Origin: Bacteroidales bacterium
GTDB lineage: Bacteria > Bacteroidota > Bacteroidia > Bacteroidales > Bacteroidaceae
Direction: 5' to 3'
Length of the DNA: 34,452 nucleotides
NCBI GenBank assembly: GCA_022772475.1
Contig: JALEZQ010000096.1
Span: 1-34,452, forward strand
Position numbers and translations under genes: made by a program. The notes under the pieces were generated by a model. It was not told the DNA's origin, did not search any database, and saw nothing but the letters and a program-made list of their open reading frames with translations. This document shows, piece by piece, positions 23,735-34,080 of the stretch; the first letter of the stretch is position 1, and each line of letters begins with the position of its first letter.

Positions 23735-24754
23735 ATGGACAAGAAACGTATTGCCGTCGTCATTCTCAACTGGAACGGGGCCGACATGATGCGCCGCTAC
23801 CTGCCTTTCGTCATCCGAAACTCGCAGAGTCTGGCCGACGTCATCGTGGCCGATAATGGCTCGACCGATGCCTCGTGCACCGTCGTGCGCGACGAGTTTC
23901 CCGAGGTGCGCCTCATCGCGCTGCCCGAGAACTACGGTTTTGCCGAAGGCTACAACCGCGCCTTGGCCGGCCTGGACTACGAGTTTTATCTCCTGCTCAA
24001 CTCGGACATCGAGCCCGATGCCGACTGGCTCGCGCCGCTGCTCGCCTATATGGACCACCACCCTGAGGTGGCGGCCTGTCAGCCCAAACTGCTCAGCATG
24101 AGCGAGCGCCGGCGTTTTGAGTATGCCGGGGCAGCCGGCGGCTTCATGGACCGCTACGGCTACCCCTTCTGCCGCGGCCGCATATTCGACACCGTCGAGG
24201 AAGACCGGGGGCAGTACGACACGCCGGCCTACGTGCTTTGGGCCACCGGCGCCGCCCTGCTTATACGCCGCAGCGATTGGGAAAGTGCGGGCGGACTGGA
24301 CGGCCGCTTCTTTGCCCATCAGGAGGAAATCGACCTGTGCTGGCGCCTGGGATGCCGCGGCCGCCGCGTGGCCTGCGTCCCCCAAAGCCGGGCATGGCAT
24401 GTGGGCGGTGCGTCGCTGGCACAGGGCAATCCGCGCAAGACGTTCCTCAACTTCCGCAACAACCTGATGATGCTCTACAAGAACCTGCCCGACGGCGAAC
24501 TGCGCCGCGTCATGCGCATCCGCTTCTGGCTGGACCTGCTGGCCCGCATCCAGTTTGCCGTCAAAGGCGACTGGGCCAATGCACGTGCCATCTCTCGCGC
24601 ACGACGAGAGTTTAAGGCCATGCGGCCCACGCTGCGCGCCGACCGCGAGCGCAACCTGCAGGCGGCCACCACCGACCGCGCGCCGGGCCACACCACCTAC
24701 GCCATCCTCGCCGCCTACCACCTGAAGGGCAAAAAGCGCTTCAGCCAACTCTGA
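23735..24754 (+). CDS. Glycosyltransferase family 2 (rhamnosyltransferase-like)
   Basis: The 339-residue enzyme opens IAVVILNWNGADMMRRYLPF and has VIVADNGSTDAS, ENYGFAEGYN and the metal site LLLNSDIEPD. FFAHQEEIDLCWRL is the ED-like catalytic region of WcaA/RfbF-type rhamnosyltransferases. No membrane helix is obvious. It lies 53 bases after mtaB and 34 before the RsmI-like gene, in an arrangement often conserved among Bacteroidales, so it may serve a core cell-envelope glycan rather than the variable capsule locus. GC-rich, unlike the AT-rich enzymes on the left. Confidence 0.9.
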   Translation: MDKKRIAVVILNWNGADMMRRYLPFVIRNSQSLADVIVADNGSTDASCTVVRDEFPEVRLIALPENYGFAEGYNRALAGLDYEFYLLLNSDIEPDADWLAPLLAYMDHHPEVAACQPKLLSMSERRRFEYAGAAGGFMDRYGYPFCRGRIFDTVEEDRGQYDTPAYVLWATGAALLIRRSDWESAGGLDGRFFAHQEEIDLCWRLGCRGRRVACVPQSRAWHVGGASLAQGNPRKTFLNFRNNLMMLYKNLPDGELRRVMRIRFWLDLLARIQFAVKGDWANARAISRARREFKAMRPTLRADRERNLQAATTDRAPGHTTYAILAAYHLKGKKRFSQL

Positions 24755-24762
24755 CTTTCTCG

Positions 24763-24771
24763 CCCCCCCCC
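24763..24771 (+). repeat. Nine-C homopolymer between GT2 and RsmI-like gene
   Basis: Nine Cs lie just after the GT2 stop codon (24754) and 17 bases before the next ATG (24789). It may affect spacing to the downstream start. Confidence 0.85.
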
Positions 24772-24788
24772 TACGCCCAATCCTCACC

Positions 24789-25493
24789 ATGGCCACGCTC
24801 TACCTCATCCCCACCACGCTGGGCGATACGCCGCACGACCGCGTGCTGCCCGCCTACAACGCCGGTATCATACGCCATCTGCACCACTTCATCGTAGAAG
24901 AGGTGCGTACGGCGCGTCGTTTCCTCAAAGCCGTCGATCGCAGCATCTGCATCGATGACCTCACCTTCTACCCCATGGGCAAACATGCCGACCCCGCCCG
25001 CTATAGCGCCTACCTCGAGGCGCTGCGTCAGGGGGAGGATATGGGTGTTATCAGCGAGGCCGGCTGTCCCGCCGTAGCCGACCCTGGCGCTGCCATCGTG
25101 GAGATTGCCCAGCGCGAGGGTTTGCACGTCGTGCCTCTGGTAGGACCCTCGAGCATCCTGCTGGCCGTCATGGCCTCGGGCTTCAACGGCCAAAGTTTCG
25201 CCTTTCACGGCTACCTGCCCATCGACGGCGCCGACCGCGCCAAGCGCCTCAAGCAACTCGAAGCCCGCTCGCACGCCGAAAACCAGACCCAGCTGTTCAT
25301 CGAAACCCCCTACCGCAATGCCCGCCTCTTTGCCGACATCTGCGCCGCCTGTTCGCCGCGCACCCGCCTGTGTGTGGCCGCCGGCATCACCACCGAGGCA
25401 GAATGGATACGCACGCACACGATTGCCCGGTGGAAGCAGTGCGGCCTGCCCGACCTGGGCAAGACGCCCGCTATCTTCCTCATCTACGCCTGA
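24789..25493 (+). CDS. RsmI-like SAM-dependent methyltransferase
   Basis: The 234-residue protein belongs to the tetrapyrrole-methylase fold. LYLIPTTLGD is the N-terminal strand and loop, GVISEAGCPAVADPGA is the RsmI-type SAM-binding loop, and VVPLVGPSSILLAVMASGFNGQSFAFHGYLP is the substrate-facing segment; ETPYRNARLF follows. RsmI methylates the ribose of C1402 in 16S rRNA. This variant is shorter than E. coli RsmI (286 residues) and has IPTTLGD where RsmI has VATPIGN. It matches a Bacteroidota subgroup whose exact target I cannot confirm. It appears to be the last gene of the mtaB run. Confidence 0.85.
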   Translation: MATLYLIPTTLGDTPHDRVLPAYNAGIIRHLHHFIVEEVRTARRFLKAVDRSICIDDLTFYPMGKHADPARYSAYLEALRQGEDMGVISEAGCPAVADPGAAIVEIAQREGLHVVPLVGPSSILLAVMASGFNGQSFAFHGYLPIDGADRAKRLKQLEARSHAENQTQLFIETPYRNARLFADICAACSPRTRLCVAAGITTEAEWIRTHTIARWKQCGLPDLGKTPAIFLIYA

Positions 25494-25525
25494 CGGCGAC
25501 CTGTGCGGCCCGCTTCGGACGAAAG

Positions 25526-25606
25526 ATTTCCGCGAAATTTCCGCGAAATTTCCGCAAAATTTCCGCAAACGTACCACCGGAAACTGCCGGAAGCTGCCGG
25601 AAGCTG
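25526..25606 (+). repeat. Two short tandem repeats before tRNA-Arg
   Basis: Four copies of an 11-mer (ATTTCCGCGAA, last two ATTTCCGCAAA) fill 25526-25569. Three copies of a 10-mer (CCGGAAGCTG, first CCGGAAACTG) fill 25577-25606. They lie between the methyltransferase gene and the tRNA promoter. Confidence 0.85.
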
Positions 25607-25638
25607 CGGTGTCTTGTCCCAACAATTTCCCAATCCGT

Positions 25639-25669
25639 TTGGCCGATTGCCGAAATAGCCTTATCTTTG
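25639..25669 (+). promoter_or_regulatory. Promoter of tRNA-Arg
   Basis: TTG (25639-25641), 20 bases, then TATCTTTG (25662-25669). The mature tRNA begins 14 bases later, so the leader is very short. Confidence 0.75.
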
Positions 25670-25682
25670 TACCCCGAAACAT

Positions 25683-25759
25683 GGCTCCGTAGCTTAGCTG
25701 AATAGAGCGTCAGATTCCGGTTCTGAAGGTCCTGGGTTTGAATCCCAGCGGAGTCACCA
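25683..25759 (+). tRNA. tRNA-Arg (anticodon CCG), CCA encoded
   Basis: The acceptor GGCTCCG pairs with CGGAGTC (one G-U). The anticodon stem TCAGA/TCTGA encloses the loop TTCCGGT with anticodon CCG. The T-arm CTGGGTTTGAATCCCAG is intact. Discriminator A and CCA are encoded. Confidence 0.95.
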
Positions 25760-25765
25760 CAACGT

Positions 25766-25809
25766 AAAGCCCTCCGAGAGATAGTTGCAACTATCCTTCG
25801 GAGGGCTTT
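25766..25809 (+). terminator. Long hairpin terminator after tRNA-Arg
   Basis: AAAGCCCTCCGA (25766-25777) pairs with TCGGAGGGCTTT (25798-25809). An inner perfect hairpin, GATAGTT-GC-AACTATC, extends the structure. Symmetric ends would allow termination in both directions. Confidence 0.8.
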
Positions 25810-25984
25810 GTGTTGGTAAAGCGAAGCCTTCTGCTCCTGCCGCGGAGGATGTTATAGGCGGCGCCCTGACGGACGCCGAACAGGGGTTGCGGGCGAAGGT
25901 TGATGCCGGCGGCGACGTGGCAGAGGGTCGAGCAGATGGGAGGGACGGTACAGCGTCTGATGACGTGCTTCAGCGTTAGGAAAC

Positions 25985-26019
25985 AAAAGAGGCGGGAGAA
26001 CCATCGTTCTTCCGCCTCT
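25985..26019 (-). terminator. Terminator of tRNA-Cys
   Basis: On the minus strand AGAGGCGGAAGAAC pairs with the GTTCTCCCGCCTCT segment (one bulge), followed by TTTTG. It begins 5 bases after the tRNA. Confidence 0.7.
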
Positions 26020-26023
26020 GGGG

Positions 26024-26094
26024 AGGTACCCAGCAGATTCGAACTGCTGTACGCGGTTTTGCAGACCGCTACCTAGCCACTCGGTCAGGGTACC
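26024..26094 (-). tRNA. tRNA-Cys (anticodon GCA), CCA not encoded
   Basis: On the minus strand GGTACCC pairs with GGGTACC in the acceptor. The stem GCGGT/ACCGC encloses the loop CTGCAAA with anticodon GCA. The T-arm GCAGTTCGAATCTGC is intact. The discriminator is U73 as expected for Cys. The bases after it are CCC, so CCA would be added enzymatically. Confidence 0.93.
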
Positions 26095-26115
26095 CTGTTT
26101 GCTTGTTTGCGAGTG

Positions 26116-26146
26116 CAAAGGTAGGATAAGTTTTTTAATTGGCCAA
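26116..26146 (-). promoter_or_regulatory. Promoter of tRNA-Cys
   Basis: Minus-strand TTG (26146-26144), 20 bases, then TACCTTTG (26123-26116). The mature tRNA starts 21 bases later. Confidence 0.75.
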
Positions 26147-26256
26147 ATTTTTCTGTTACTTTTTTTGTGGTGTCATGCACATAGCGCTTTGTACGCTTTG
26201 TACATACGCCACACATATTTATCTTGCTACTACAGAAATAGCCGCCGTTCGCATAA

Positions 26257-28029
<1,773 letters not shown>

Positions 28030-28167
28030 GTACCATGTATGGCCGTGCAGGGTGAAAATGGGACTGCCAGTACGTCAGACCTGCCATTTGCATCCTGTCA
28101 CTTTTGCCGTTGGCACACAATTTGCCTAATGCGCCGTTGAACGACTTGACCAAAAACAACCTAAGCA

Positions 28168-28788
28168 ATGAACGAAAAAGACATAGACATGCAGGCTGCC
28201 GCCCCCGAGGCCGCCGAGACCCCCAACAATCAGGACGTACAAACCGAGGCCGCCGCACAGGAGGCTGACGCCACACAGGAAGAGGCCGGCGCACAAGAAG
28301 AGGCCGGCGTACAGGCTCCTGCCGAAAAGACCGACGCCGAAAAACTGGCCGAGGCCGAAGCCACCATCGCCGCGCTGCGCGACCAGATGCTGCGTCAGAT
28401 GGCCGAGTTTGACAACTTCCGTAAACGCACCATCAAGGAGAAAGCCGAACTCATCCTCAGCGGTGGCAGCCGTGTGCTGGAAAGTCTGCTCCCCGTTATG
28501 GACGACCTGGAGCGCGCACAGGACAACATGGCCAAAGCCAGCGACGTCGAGACGCTGCGCGAAGGCGTGGACCTCATCATGCAGAAACTCATGAAGACCC
28601 TCGAGGCCAATGGACTGAAGAAAATGGACCCCCGGGGCGTAGCCTTCGACACCGACTTTCACGAAGCCATCGCCCTGACACCCGCCGCCGACGAGGCACA
28701 GAAAAACCACGTCATCGACTGCGTGCAGGCGGGCTATATGCTCAACGATAAGGTGCTGCGCCACGCCAAAGTGGTGGTGGCACAGTAA
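28168..28788 (+). CDS. grpE: Nucleotide exchange factor GrpE
   Basis: The 206-residue protein has an acidic, alanine-rich N-terminal tail (about 1-55) and a coiled-coil segment with LRDQMLRQMAEFDNFRKRT. The C-terminal beta-domain pattern LESLLPVMDDLERAQ and MDPRGVAFDTDFHEAI follows, close to the GrpE signature. It releases ADP from DnaK in the cytosol. It precedes dnaJ by 114 bases, a standard Bacteroidota grpE-dnaJ pair. A near-match to a -7 box (ACAATTTG, about 28,118) lies upstream, but no HrcA/CIRCE element is seen. Confidence 0.95.
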   Translation: MNEKDIDMQAAAPEAAETPNNQDVQTEAAAQEADATQEEAGAQEEAGVQAPAEKTDAEKLAEAEATIAALRDQMLRQMAEFDNFRKRTIKEKAELILSGGSRVLESLLPVMDDLERAQDNMAKASDVETLREGVDLIMQKLMKTLEANGLKKMDPRGVAFDTDFHEAIALTPAADEAQKNHVIDCVQAGYMLNDKVLRHAKVVVAQ

Positions 28789-28902
28789 TGGCAGACGGTG
28801 CATGCCGCCAGCCCACACGGCACCAACCGCCGGTTCGCCACCCGCAGTAGGGTGGGGCGCACGACGGCCTGCTGAGAGACAAACAGAAACGTACAGATAG
28901 TT

Positions 28903-30069
28903 ATGGCAGAAGAAAAAGATTACTATAAGATACTCGGTGTGGACAAGAACGCCACGCCCGAGCAGATAAAGAGCGCCTACAAGAAGGTGGCCATCAAGTA
29001 CCACCCCGACCGCAACCCCGGCGATAAGGAAGCCGAAGAGAAATTCAAGGAGGCGGCCGAAGCCTATGACGTGCTCAGCGATGCCGACAAGCGTGCCCGC
29101 TACGACCAGTTTGGCGCAGCCGGCGTCAATGGTGCAGGCGGATTCGGTGGATTCGGCGGCCAGGGCATGGATATCAACGACATTTTCAGCCATTTCGGCG
29201 ACATCTTCGGCGATATGGGCTTCGGCGGCTTTGGCGGCTTCGGCGGCGGACGACGTCAGGGCGGTCGGCCCGTATATAAGGGCGGCGACCTGAAGATGAA
29301 AGTCAAACTGTCGTTGGCCGAGATTGCCACAGGCGTCACCAAGAAATTTAAGGTGCGCAAGGACGTGGTCTGCAACCACTGTCATGGCAGCGGCTGTGCC
29401 GACGGCCATCAGCCCGAGACCTGCCAGACCTGTCACGGCACGGGCTACGTCGTGCGCAACCAGCGCACTATGCTCGGCATGGTGCAGACCCAGCAGCCCT
29501 GTCCCACCTGCCAGGGCGAAGGCACCGTGGTCAAGGACAAGTGTACCCACTGCCACGGCGAGGGCATCGTCAAGGGCGAGGAAATCGTCGAGATAAAGAT
29601 TCCCGCCGGCGTGTCAGAAGGCATGGTGGTCAACGTGCCCGGCAAGGGTAATGCCGGACGCCGCGGTGGCGTCAACGGCGACATCCAGGTCTTTATCGAA
29701 GAAGAACCCCATCCCGACTTCATCCGCGACGAGACCGACCTTATCTATAACCTGCTGCTCACCGTGCCCCAGGCCATCCTCGGCGACACCGTCGAGATAC
29801 CCACCATCGACGGCCGTGCCCGCATCAAGATAGCCCCGGGTACACAGCCCGGCACCGCCCTGCGCCTGCGCGGCAAGGGACTGCCCGCCGTACAGGGCTA
29901 CGGCTACGGCACGGGCGACATCGTGGTGAACATCAGCGTCTATATTCCCGAGAATATCTCGGCAGAAGAGCGCAAGGCCGTAGAGAAACTGCGCGATGGC
30001 AAGAGTATGGAGCCCACCACGTCCATCAAGGAGAAAATCTTCAAGAAATTCAGAAACTACTTCAGTTGA
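28903..30069 (+). CDS. dnaJ: Chaperone protein DnaJ
   Basis: The 388-residue protein has a J domain ([25 protein letters not shown]) with HPD at 34-36 and a Gly/Phe-rich stretch (about 80-125). Four zinc repeats CxxCxGxG lie at about 157-220 ([32 protein letters not shown]), followed by the C-terminal substrate-binding domains. It stimulates DnaK ATPase and delivers unfolded clients. It lies downstream of grpE on the same strand and is full length. Confidence 0.97.
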   Translation: MAEEKDYYKILGVDKNATPEQIKSAYKKVAIKYHPDRNPGDKEAEEKFKEAAEAYDVLSDADKRARYDQFGAAGVNGAGGFGGFGGQGMDINDIFSHFGDIFGDMGFGGFGGFGGGRRQGGRPVYKGGDLKMKVKLSLAEIATGVTKKFKVRKDVVCNHCHGSGCADGHQPETCQTCHGTGYVVRNQRTMLGMVQTQQPCPTCQGEGTVVKDKCTHCHGEGIVKGEEIVEIKIPAGVSEGMVVNVPGKGNAGRRGGVNGDIQVFIEEEPHPDFIRDETDLIYNLLLTVPQAILGDTVEIPTIDGRARIKIAPGTQPGTALRLRGKGLPAVQGYGYGTGDIVVNISVYIPENISAEERKAVEKLRDGKSMEPTTSIKEKIFKKFRNYFS

Positions 30070-30244
30070 CCCACTGAGGCATACAGGCGGACAACAGGCC
30101 GATGACGGCCGCCCATCGTGGCGGTCCACTTCAGCCGGTTGTCCGCTTGCTTTTCCCCTTCTTTCTATACCGCCCTTTCGCATCCTCCTGCCACCATCCC
30201 CTTCTCCTCTTTACCCTTCTCTTTTCTCCTCTTCCTCATCCCCC

Positions 30245-31546
30245 ATGACCTACGAAGAAACCGTTGCCTATCTCTATGCCAGTGCGCCGCTCTTTCAGCA
30301 AGTGGGCGGCGCAGCCTATAAAGAGGGACTCTCTACCACGCATCTGCTGGATGCCCATTTCCATCACCCCCATCGCCAATATACCACCATCCACGTGGCC
30401 GGCACCAACGGCAAAGGCTCATGTGCCCACACGCTGGCCGCCATGTGTCAGGCCGCCGGTCTGCGCACGGGCCTATATACTTCGCCGCACCTTGTCGATT
30501 TTCGCGAACGCATCCGTGTGAACGGGCAGATGATACCCCGCGAGGCCGTCGTCCGCTTCGTTGAGGACGAGCGCGCCTTCTTCGAGCCCCTCCATCCCTC
30601 GTTCTTCGAACTGACCACGGCCCTTGCCCTGCGCTATTTCGCCGAGGAGCAAGTCGATGTGGCCGTCGTCGAAGTGGGACTTGGCGGCCGCCTCGACTGC
30701 ACCAACATCATCACGCCCGCCCTGAGCATCATTACCAACATCAGTCTGGACCATACCCAGTTTTTGGGCCATACCCTCGCGGCCATCGCCGGCGAGAAGG
30801 CCGGCATCATCAAGGCAGGTGTGCCCGTCGTGGTGGGCGAGGCTCTTGACGCCACGCGCCCTGTCTTTGCAAGTCGCGCCGCCGAGGTCGGTGCCCCCAT
30901 CACTTTCGCTGAAGATTGCCTCGAGGTGCCGGGTTCGCACATTGGCGAGGACGGCCTGCACCACTATGATACCTGCCACTTCGGTCCGCTTGTGGGGCAA
31001 CTGACCGGCGACTGCCAGACGCATAACGCCAATACCATCCTCACTGCCGCCCGTCTGCTCTCCGCGCAGGGGCTGTTGCCAAAGGACGAGGCACTGCGGC
31101 AAGTGGTGCGACAGGCCTTCCGCCACGTCTGCGATATGACCGGTCTGATGGGCCGCTGGCAGGTGGTGAGCCATCGTCCCCTCGTGGTCTGCGATACGGG
31201 GCATAACATCGGCGGCTGGCAGTATCTGGGCCGGCGTATGGGCAGTGGCGAGTGGCCGCAGGTGCACATCGTTTTCGGCATGATGGCCGACAAAGACGTG
31301 GACCATGTGCTCGCACTGATGCCCCCGACGGCCCGCTACTACTTTACGCAGGCCAGCGTGCGACGCTCTATGGACGCGGCGACATTACAGGGCTACGCAC
31401 AGGGTCATGGCCTCATTGGCGACACTTTCGCCGCCGTGCCCGACGCTGTGGCCGCCGCCTTGGCCCAGGCCGCACCGGATGACCTCGTCTTCATCGGCGG
31501 CAGTACCTTCGTCGTGGCCGACTATCTCGCCGCATGTCAAGGATAG
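30245..31546 (+). CDS. folC: Folylpolyglutamate/dihydrofolate synthase FolC
   Basis: The 433-residue Mur-ligase-family protein has the P-loop HVAGTNGKGS (about 50-59), the TSPHLVDFRERI region and VVEVGLGGRLDCTN. NISLDHTQFLGHTLAAIAGEKAGIIK and the C-terminal domain motif CDTGHNIGG also match FolC. It adds glutamate to folates using ATP and may also form dihydrofolate. The ATG at 30245 gives the usual start (MTYEETVAYLY); the longer frame upstream is the shadow of the dnaJ 3' end. It follows dnaJ by 175 bases, and the spacer is C/T-rich on the plus strand with no gene. Confidence 0.95.
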   Translation: MTYEETVAYLYASAPLFQQVGGAAYKEGLSTTHLLDAHFHHPHRQYTTIHVAGTNGKGSCAHTLAAMCQAAGLRTGLYTSPHLVDFRERIRVNGQMIPREAVVRFVEDERAFFEPLHPSFFELTTALALRYFAEEQVDVAVVEVGLGGRLDCTNIITPALSIITNISLDHTQFLGHTLAAIAGEKAGIIKAGVPVVVGEALDATRPVFASRAAEVGAPITFAEDCLEVPGSHIGEDGLHHYDTCHFGPLVGQLTGDCQTHNANTILTAARLLSAQGLLPKDEALRQVVRQAFRHVCDMTGLMGRWQVVSHRPLVVCDTGHNIGGWQYLGRRMGSGEWPQVHIVFGMMADKDVDHVLALMPPTARYYFTQASVRRSMDAATLQGYAQGHGLIGDTFAAVPDAVAAALAQAAPDDLVFIGGSTFVVADYLAACQG

Positions 31547-31833
31547 CCCTGTACTTCGGAGGCCGTTAAGGGCCGCCGTGCCTGACATGAATAGCCTTTC
31601 GTGGCAGAATAATATGCGAAAGAGAGAAAGGGTGTTGCAAAACATACTTTTCTCTCTTTGTCGTTTGAGGGGAAATGGCTAATTTGCGCTGGTTTTTTAT
31701 GGGACGCCCCTGTGCGCCCTTTACGAAAGACACACTCACACATCCCACAACCTGGCAACGGCGCACGCCGGCGCAGCCCTTGCATCCCGAAGGTGCGACA
31801 TCGGTGCAGACGTTGCATAAATCTAATAGCGAC

Positions 31834-33993
31834 ATGAAAGTGTACGATTCTCACGAGATTAAAAACATTGCCCTCCTTGGTAACGATGGCTCAGGTAAGA
31901 CCACCCTCACGGAAGCCCTGCTTTTTGAGAGTGGTCTGATTAAAAGACGCGGCCGCATCACGGCCAAAAACACCGTTTCCGACTATTTCCCCGTTGAGCA
32001 AGACTACGGCTACTCCGTCTTCTCTACCGTCTTCCACGTGGAATGGAAAGGCAAGAAACTCAATATCATCGACTGCCCGGGCTCGGACGACTTTGTCGGA
32101 GCTGCCATGACGGCCCTCAATGTGACAGACACCGCCGTCCTCCTTATCAACGGACAGTTTGGCCCCGAGGTGGGCACGCAGAACCACTTCCGCTATACCG
32201 AAAAACTGGGCAAGCCCGTCATCTTCCTCGTTAACCAGCTCGACGATGAGAAGTGCGACTATGACGCCATCGTGGACGAACTCATGTCCATCTACGGCAG
32301 CAAGGTTGTGCCCGTACAATATCCCGTCAAGACCGGTCCCGACTTCAACTCGCTCATCGACGTCATCCTCATGAAGAAGCTCACCTGGGGTCCCGACGGC
32401 GGCGAGCCCACCATCGAGGACATACCTGCCGACGAGATGGATAAGGCCGTGGCCATGCACAAGGCGCTGGTAGAAGCCGCCGCAGAGAACGACGAAGGCC
32501 TGATGGAAAAATTCTTCGAGACCGAGCAGCTCACCGAAGACGAGATGCGCGAAGGCATCCGCAAGGGTTTGGTGACGCGCTCCATCTTCCCCGTCTTCTG
32601 CGTATGTGCCTATAAGAATATGGGCGTAGGCCGACTGATGGAGTTCCTCGGCAACGTCGTGCCCTTCGTAGACGAGATGCCCGCCGTACACAACACGCGC
32701 GGCGTTGAGGTTAAGCCCGACCCCGCAGGTCCGACCTCCATCTACTTCTTCAAGACCGGCGTAGAGCCGCACATCGGCGAGGTGCAGTACTTTAAGGTGA
32801 TGAGCGGTGTGCTCAAGGAAGGTGACGACCTGACCAATGCCGACCGAGGCTCGAAGGAGCGCATGGCCCAGATTTTTGTCTGCGCCGGTGCCAACCGCGA
32901 GAAGGTAGAGAAGATGGTGGCCGGCGATATTGGCTGCACCGTCAAGCTCAAGGACGTCCGCACGGGCAATACCCTCAACGGTAAGGACTGTGAGAACCGT
33001 TTCAACTTTATCAAATACCCCAACTCCAAATACACGCGTGCCATCAAGGCGGTCAACGAGGCCGATACCGAGAAGATGATGTCTGCCCTCAACCGCATGC
33101 GCCAGGAAGACCCCACGTGGGATGTGGAGCAGTCGAAGGAGTTGCGCCAGATTCTGGTGCACGGTCAGGGTGAGTTCCACCTGCGCACCCTCAAGTGGCG
33201 CCTCGAAAACCTCGACAAGATTCCTGTAGAGTTTTACGAGCAGCGCATTCCCTACCGCGAAACTATCACCAAGGCCGCCCGTGCCGACTACCGCCACAAG
33301 AAGCAGAGCGGCGGCGCCGGTCAGTTTGGCGAAGTGCACCTCATCGTCGAGCCCTATAGCGACGGCATGCCCGACCCCACGGTATATAAGTTTGGCAACC
33401 AGGAAATCCGCATCGCCATCAAGGGTAAGGAAGAAGTGCCTCTGGAGTGGGGCGGCAAACTCGTCTTTATCAACAGCGTGGTCGGCGGCGCCATCGACGC
33501 CCGCTTCATGCCCGCCATCCTCAAGGGTGTCATGAGCCGTATGGAGCAGGGACCGCTCACCGGCAGCTATGCCCGCGACGTCCGCGTCATCGTCTATGAC
33601 GGCAAGATGCACCCTGTAGATAGCAACGAACTCTCGTTCATGCTCGCCGGCCGCAACGCCTTCAGCCAGGCCTTCAAGGAGGCCGGTCCGAAGATTCTCG
33701 AACCCATCTACGACGTGGAAGTCTTCGTGCCCTCCGATAAGATGGGCGACGTCATGAGCGACCTGCAGGGCCGCCGCGGTATGATTGTCGGCATGAGCAG
33801 CGAGAACGGCTACGAGAAACTTCAGGCCAAGGTGCCCCTCAAGGAAATGAGCACCTACGCCACCTCGCTCAGTTCGCTCACCGGTGGCCGCGCCAGCTTC
33901 ATTATGAAGTTCGCCAGCTACGAACTCGTGCCCGGTGACGTCCAGAACAAACTCGTCGAAGCCTTCGAGAAGGAGCAGGGCGAAGAGAAGTAA
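31834..33993 (+). CDS. fusA2: EF-G2-like elongation factor lacking the GTPase histidine
   Basis: The 719-residue protein has EF-G domain order. The G domain has a P-loop GNDGSGKTT (16-24) where EF-G usually has AHIDAGKTT, switch II DCPGSDDF (80-87) where canonical EF-G has DTPGHVDF, and G4 NQLD (134-137) instead of NKxD. Domains II-V follow, with the domain IV region QSGGAGQFGEVHL and the domain V ending. Bacteroides EF-G2 (BT2167) is reported to lack GTPase activity and to support translation during starvation; this protein fits that group by its missing histidine. The ATG at 31834 starts MKVYDSHEIKN; the longer upstream frame has no family match. It is followed by a strong terminator. Confidence 0.88.
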   Translation: MKVYDSHEIKNIALLGNDGSGKTTLTEALLFESGLIKRRGRITAKNTVSDYFPVEQDYGYSVFSTVFHVEWKGKKLNIIDCPGSDDFVGAAMTALNVTDTAVLLINGQFGPEVGTQNHFRYTEKLGKPVIFLVNQLDDEKCDYDAIVDELMSIYGSKVVPVQYPVKTGPDFNSLIDVILMKKLTWGPDGGEPTIEDIPADEMDKAVAMHKALVEAAAENDEGLMEKFFETEQLTEDEMREGIRKGLVTRSIFPVFCVCAYKNMGVGRLMEFLGNVVPFVDEMPAVHNTRGVEVKPDPAGPTSIYFFKTGVEPHIGEVQYFKVMSGVLKEGDDLTNADRGSKERMAQIFVCAGANREKVEKMVAGDIGCTVKLKDVRTGNTLNGKDCENRFNFIKYPNSKYTRAIKAVNEADTEKMMSALNRMRQEDPTWDVEQSKELRQILVHGQGEFHLRTLKWRLENLDKIPVEFYEQRIPYRETITKAARADYRHKKQSGGAGQFGEVHLIVEPYSDGMPDPTVYKFGNQEIRIAIKGKEEVPLEWGGKLVFINSVVGGAIDARFMPAILKGVMSRMEQGPLTGSYARDVRVIVYDGKMHPVDSNELSFMLAGRNAFSQAFKEAGPKILEPIYDVEVFVPSDKMGDVMSDLQGRRGMIVGMSSENGYEKLQAKVPLKEMSTYATSLSSLTGGRASFIMKFASYELVPGDVQNKLVEAFEKEQGEEK

Positions 33994-34038
33994 GCCCGTT
34001 ATAGCATGCATCGCCTTGCAGACTACGCCCAAATACAC

Positions 34039-34080
34039 AAATCCCCGCCGTATCGCTGGATATGGCGGGGATTTTGATTT
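34039..34080 (+). terminator. Terminator after the EF-G2-like gene
   Basis: ATCCCCGCCGTAT pairs with ATATGGCGGGGAT (one mismatch) across a short loop, followed by TTTGATTT. It lies about 46 bases after the stop codon. Confidence 0.85.

Noticed and set aside
25852-26118. A minus-strand frame through tRNA-Cys
   Set aside because: It covers a structural tRNA and its terminator and has no protein-like features.
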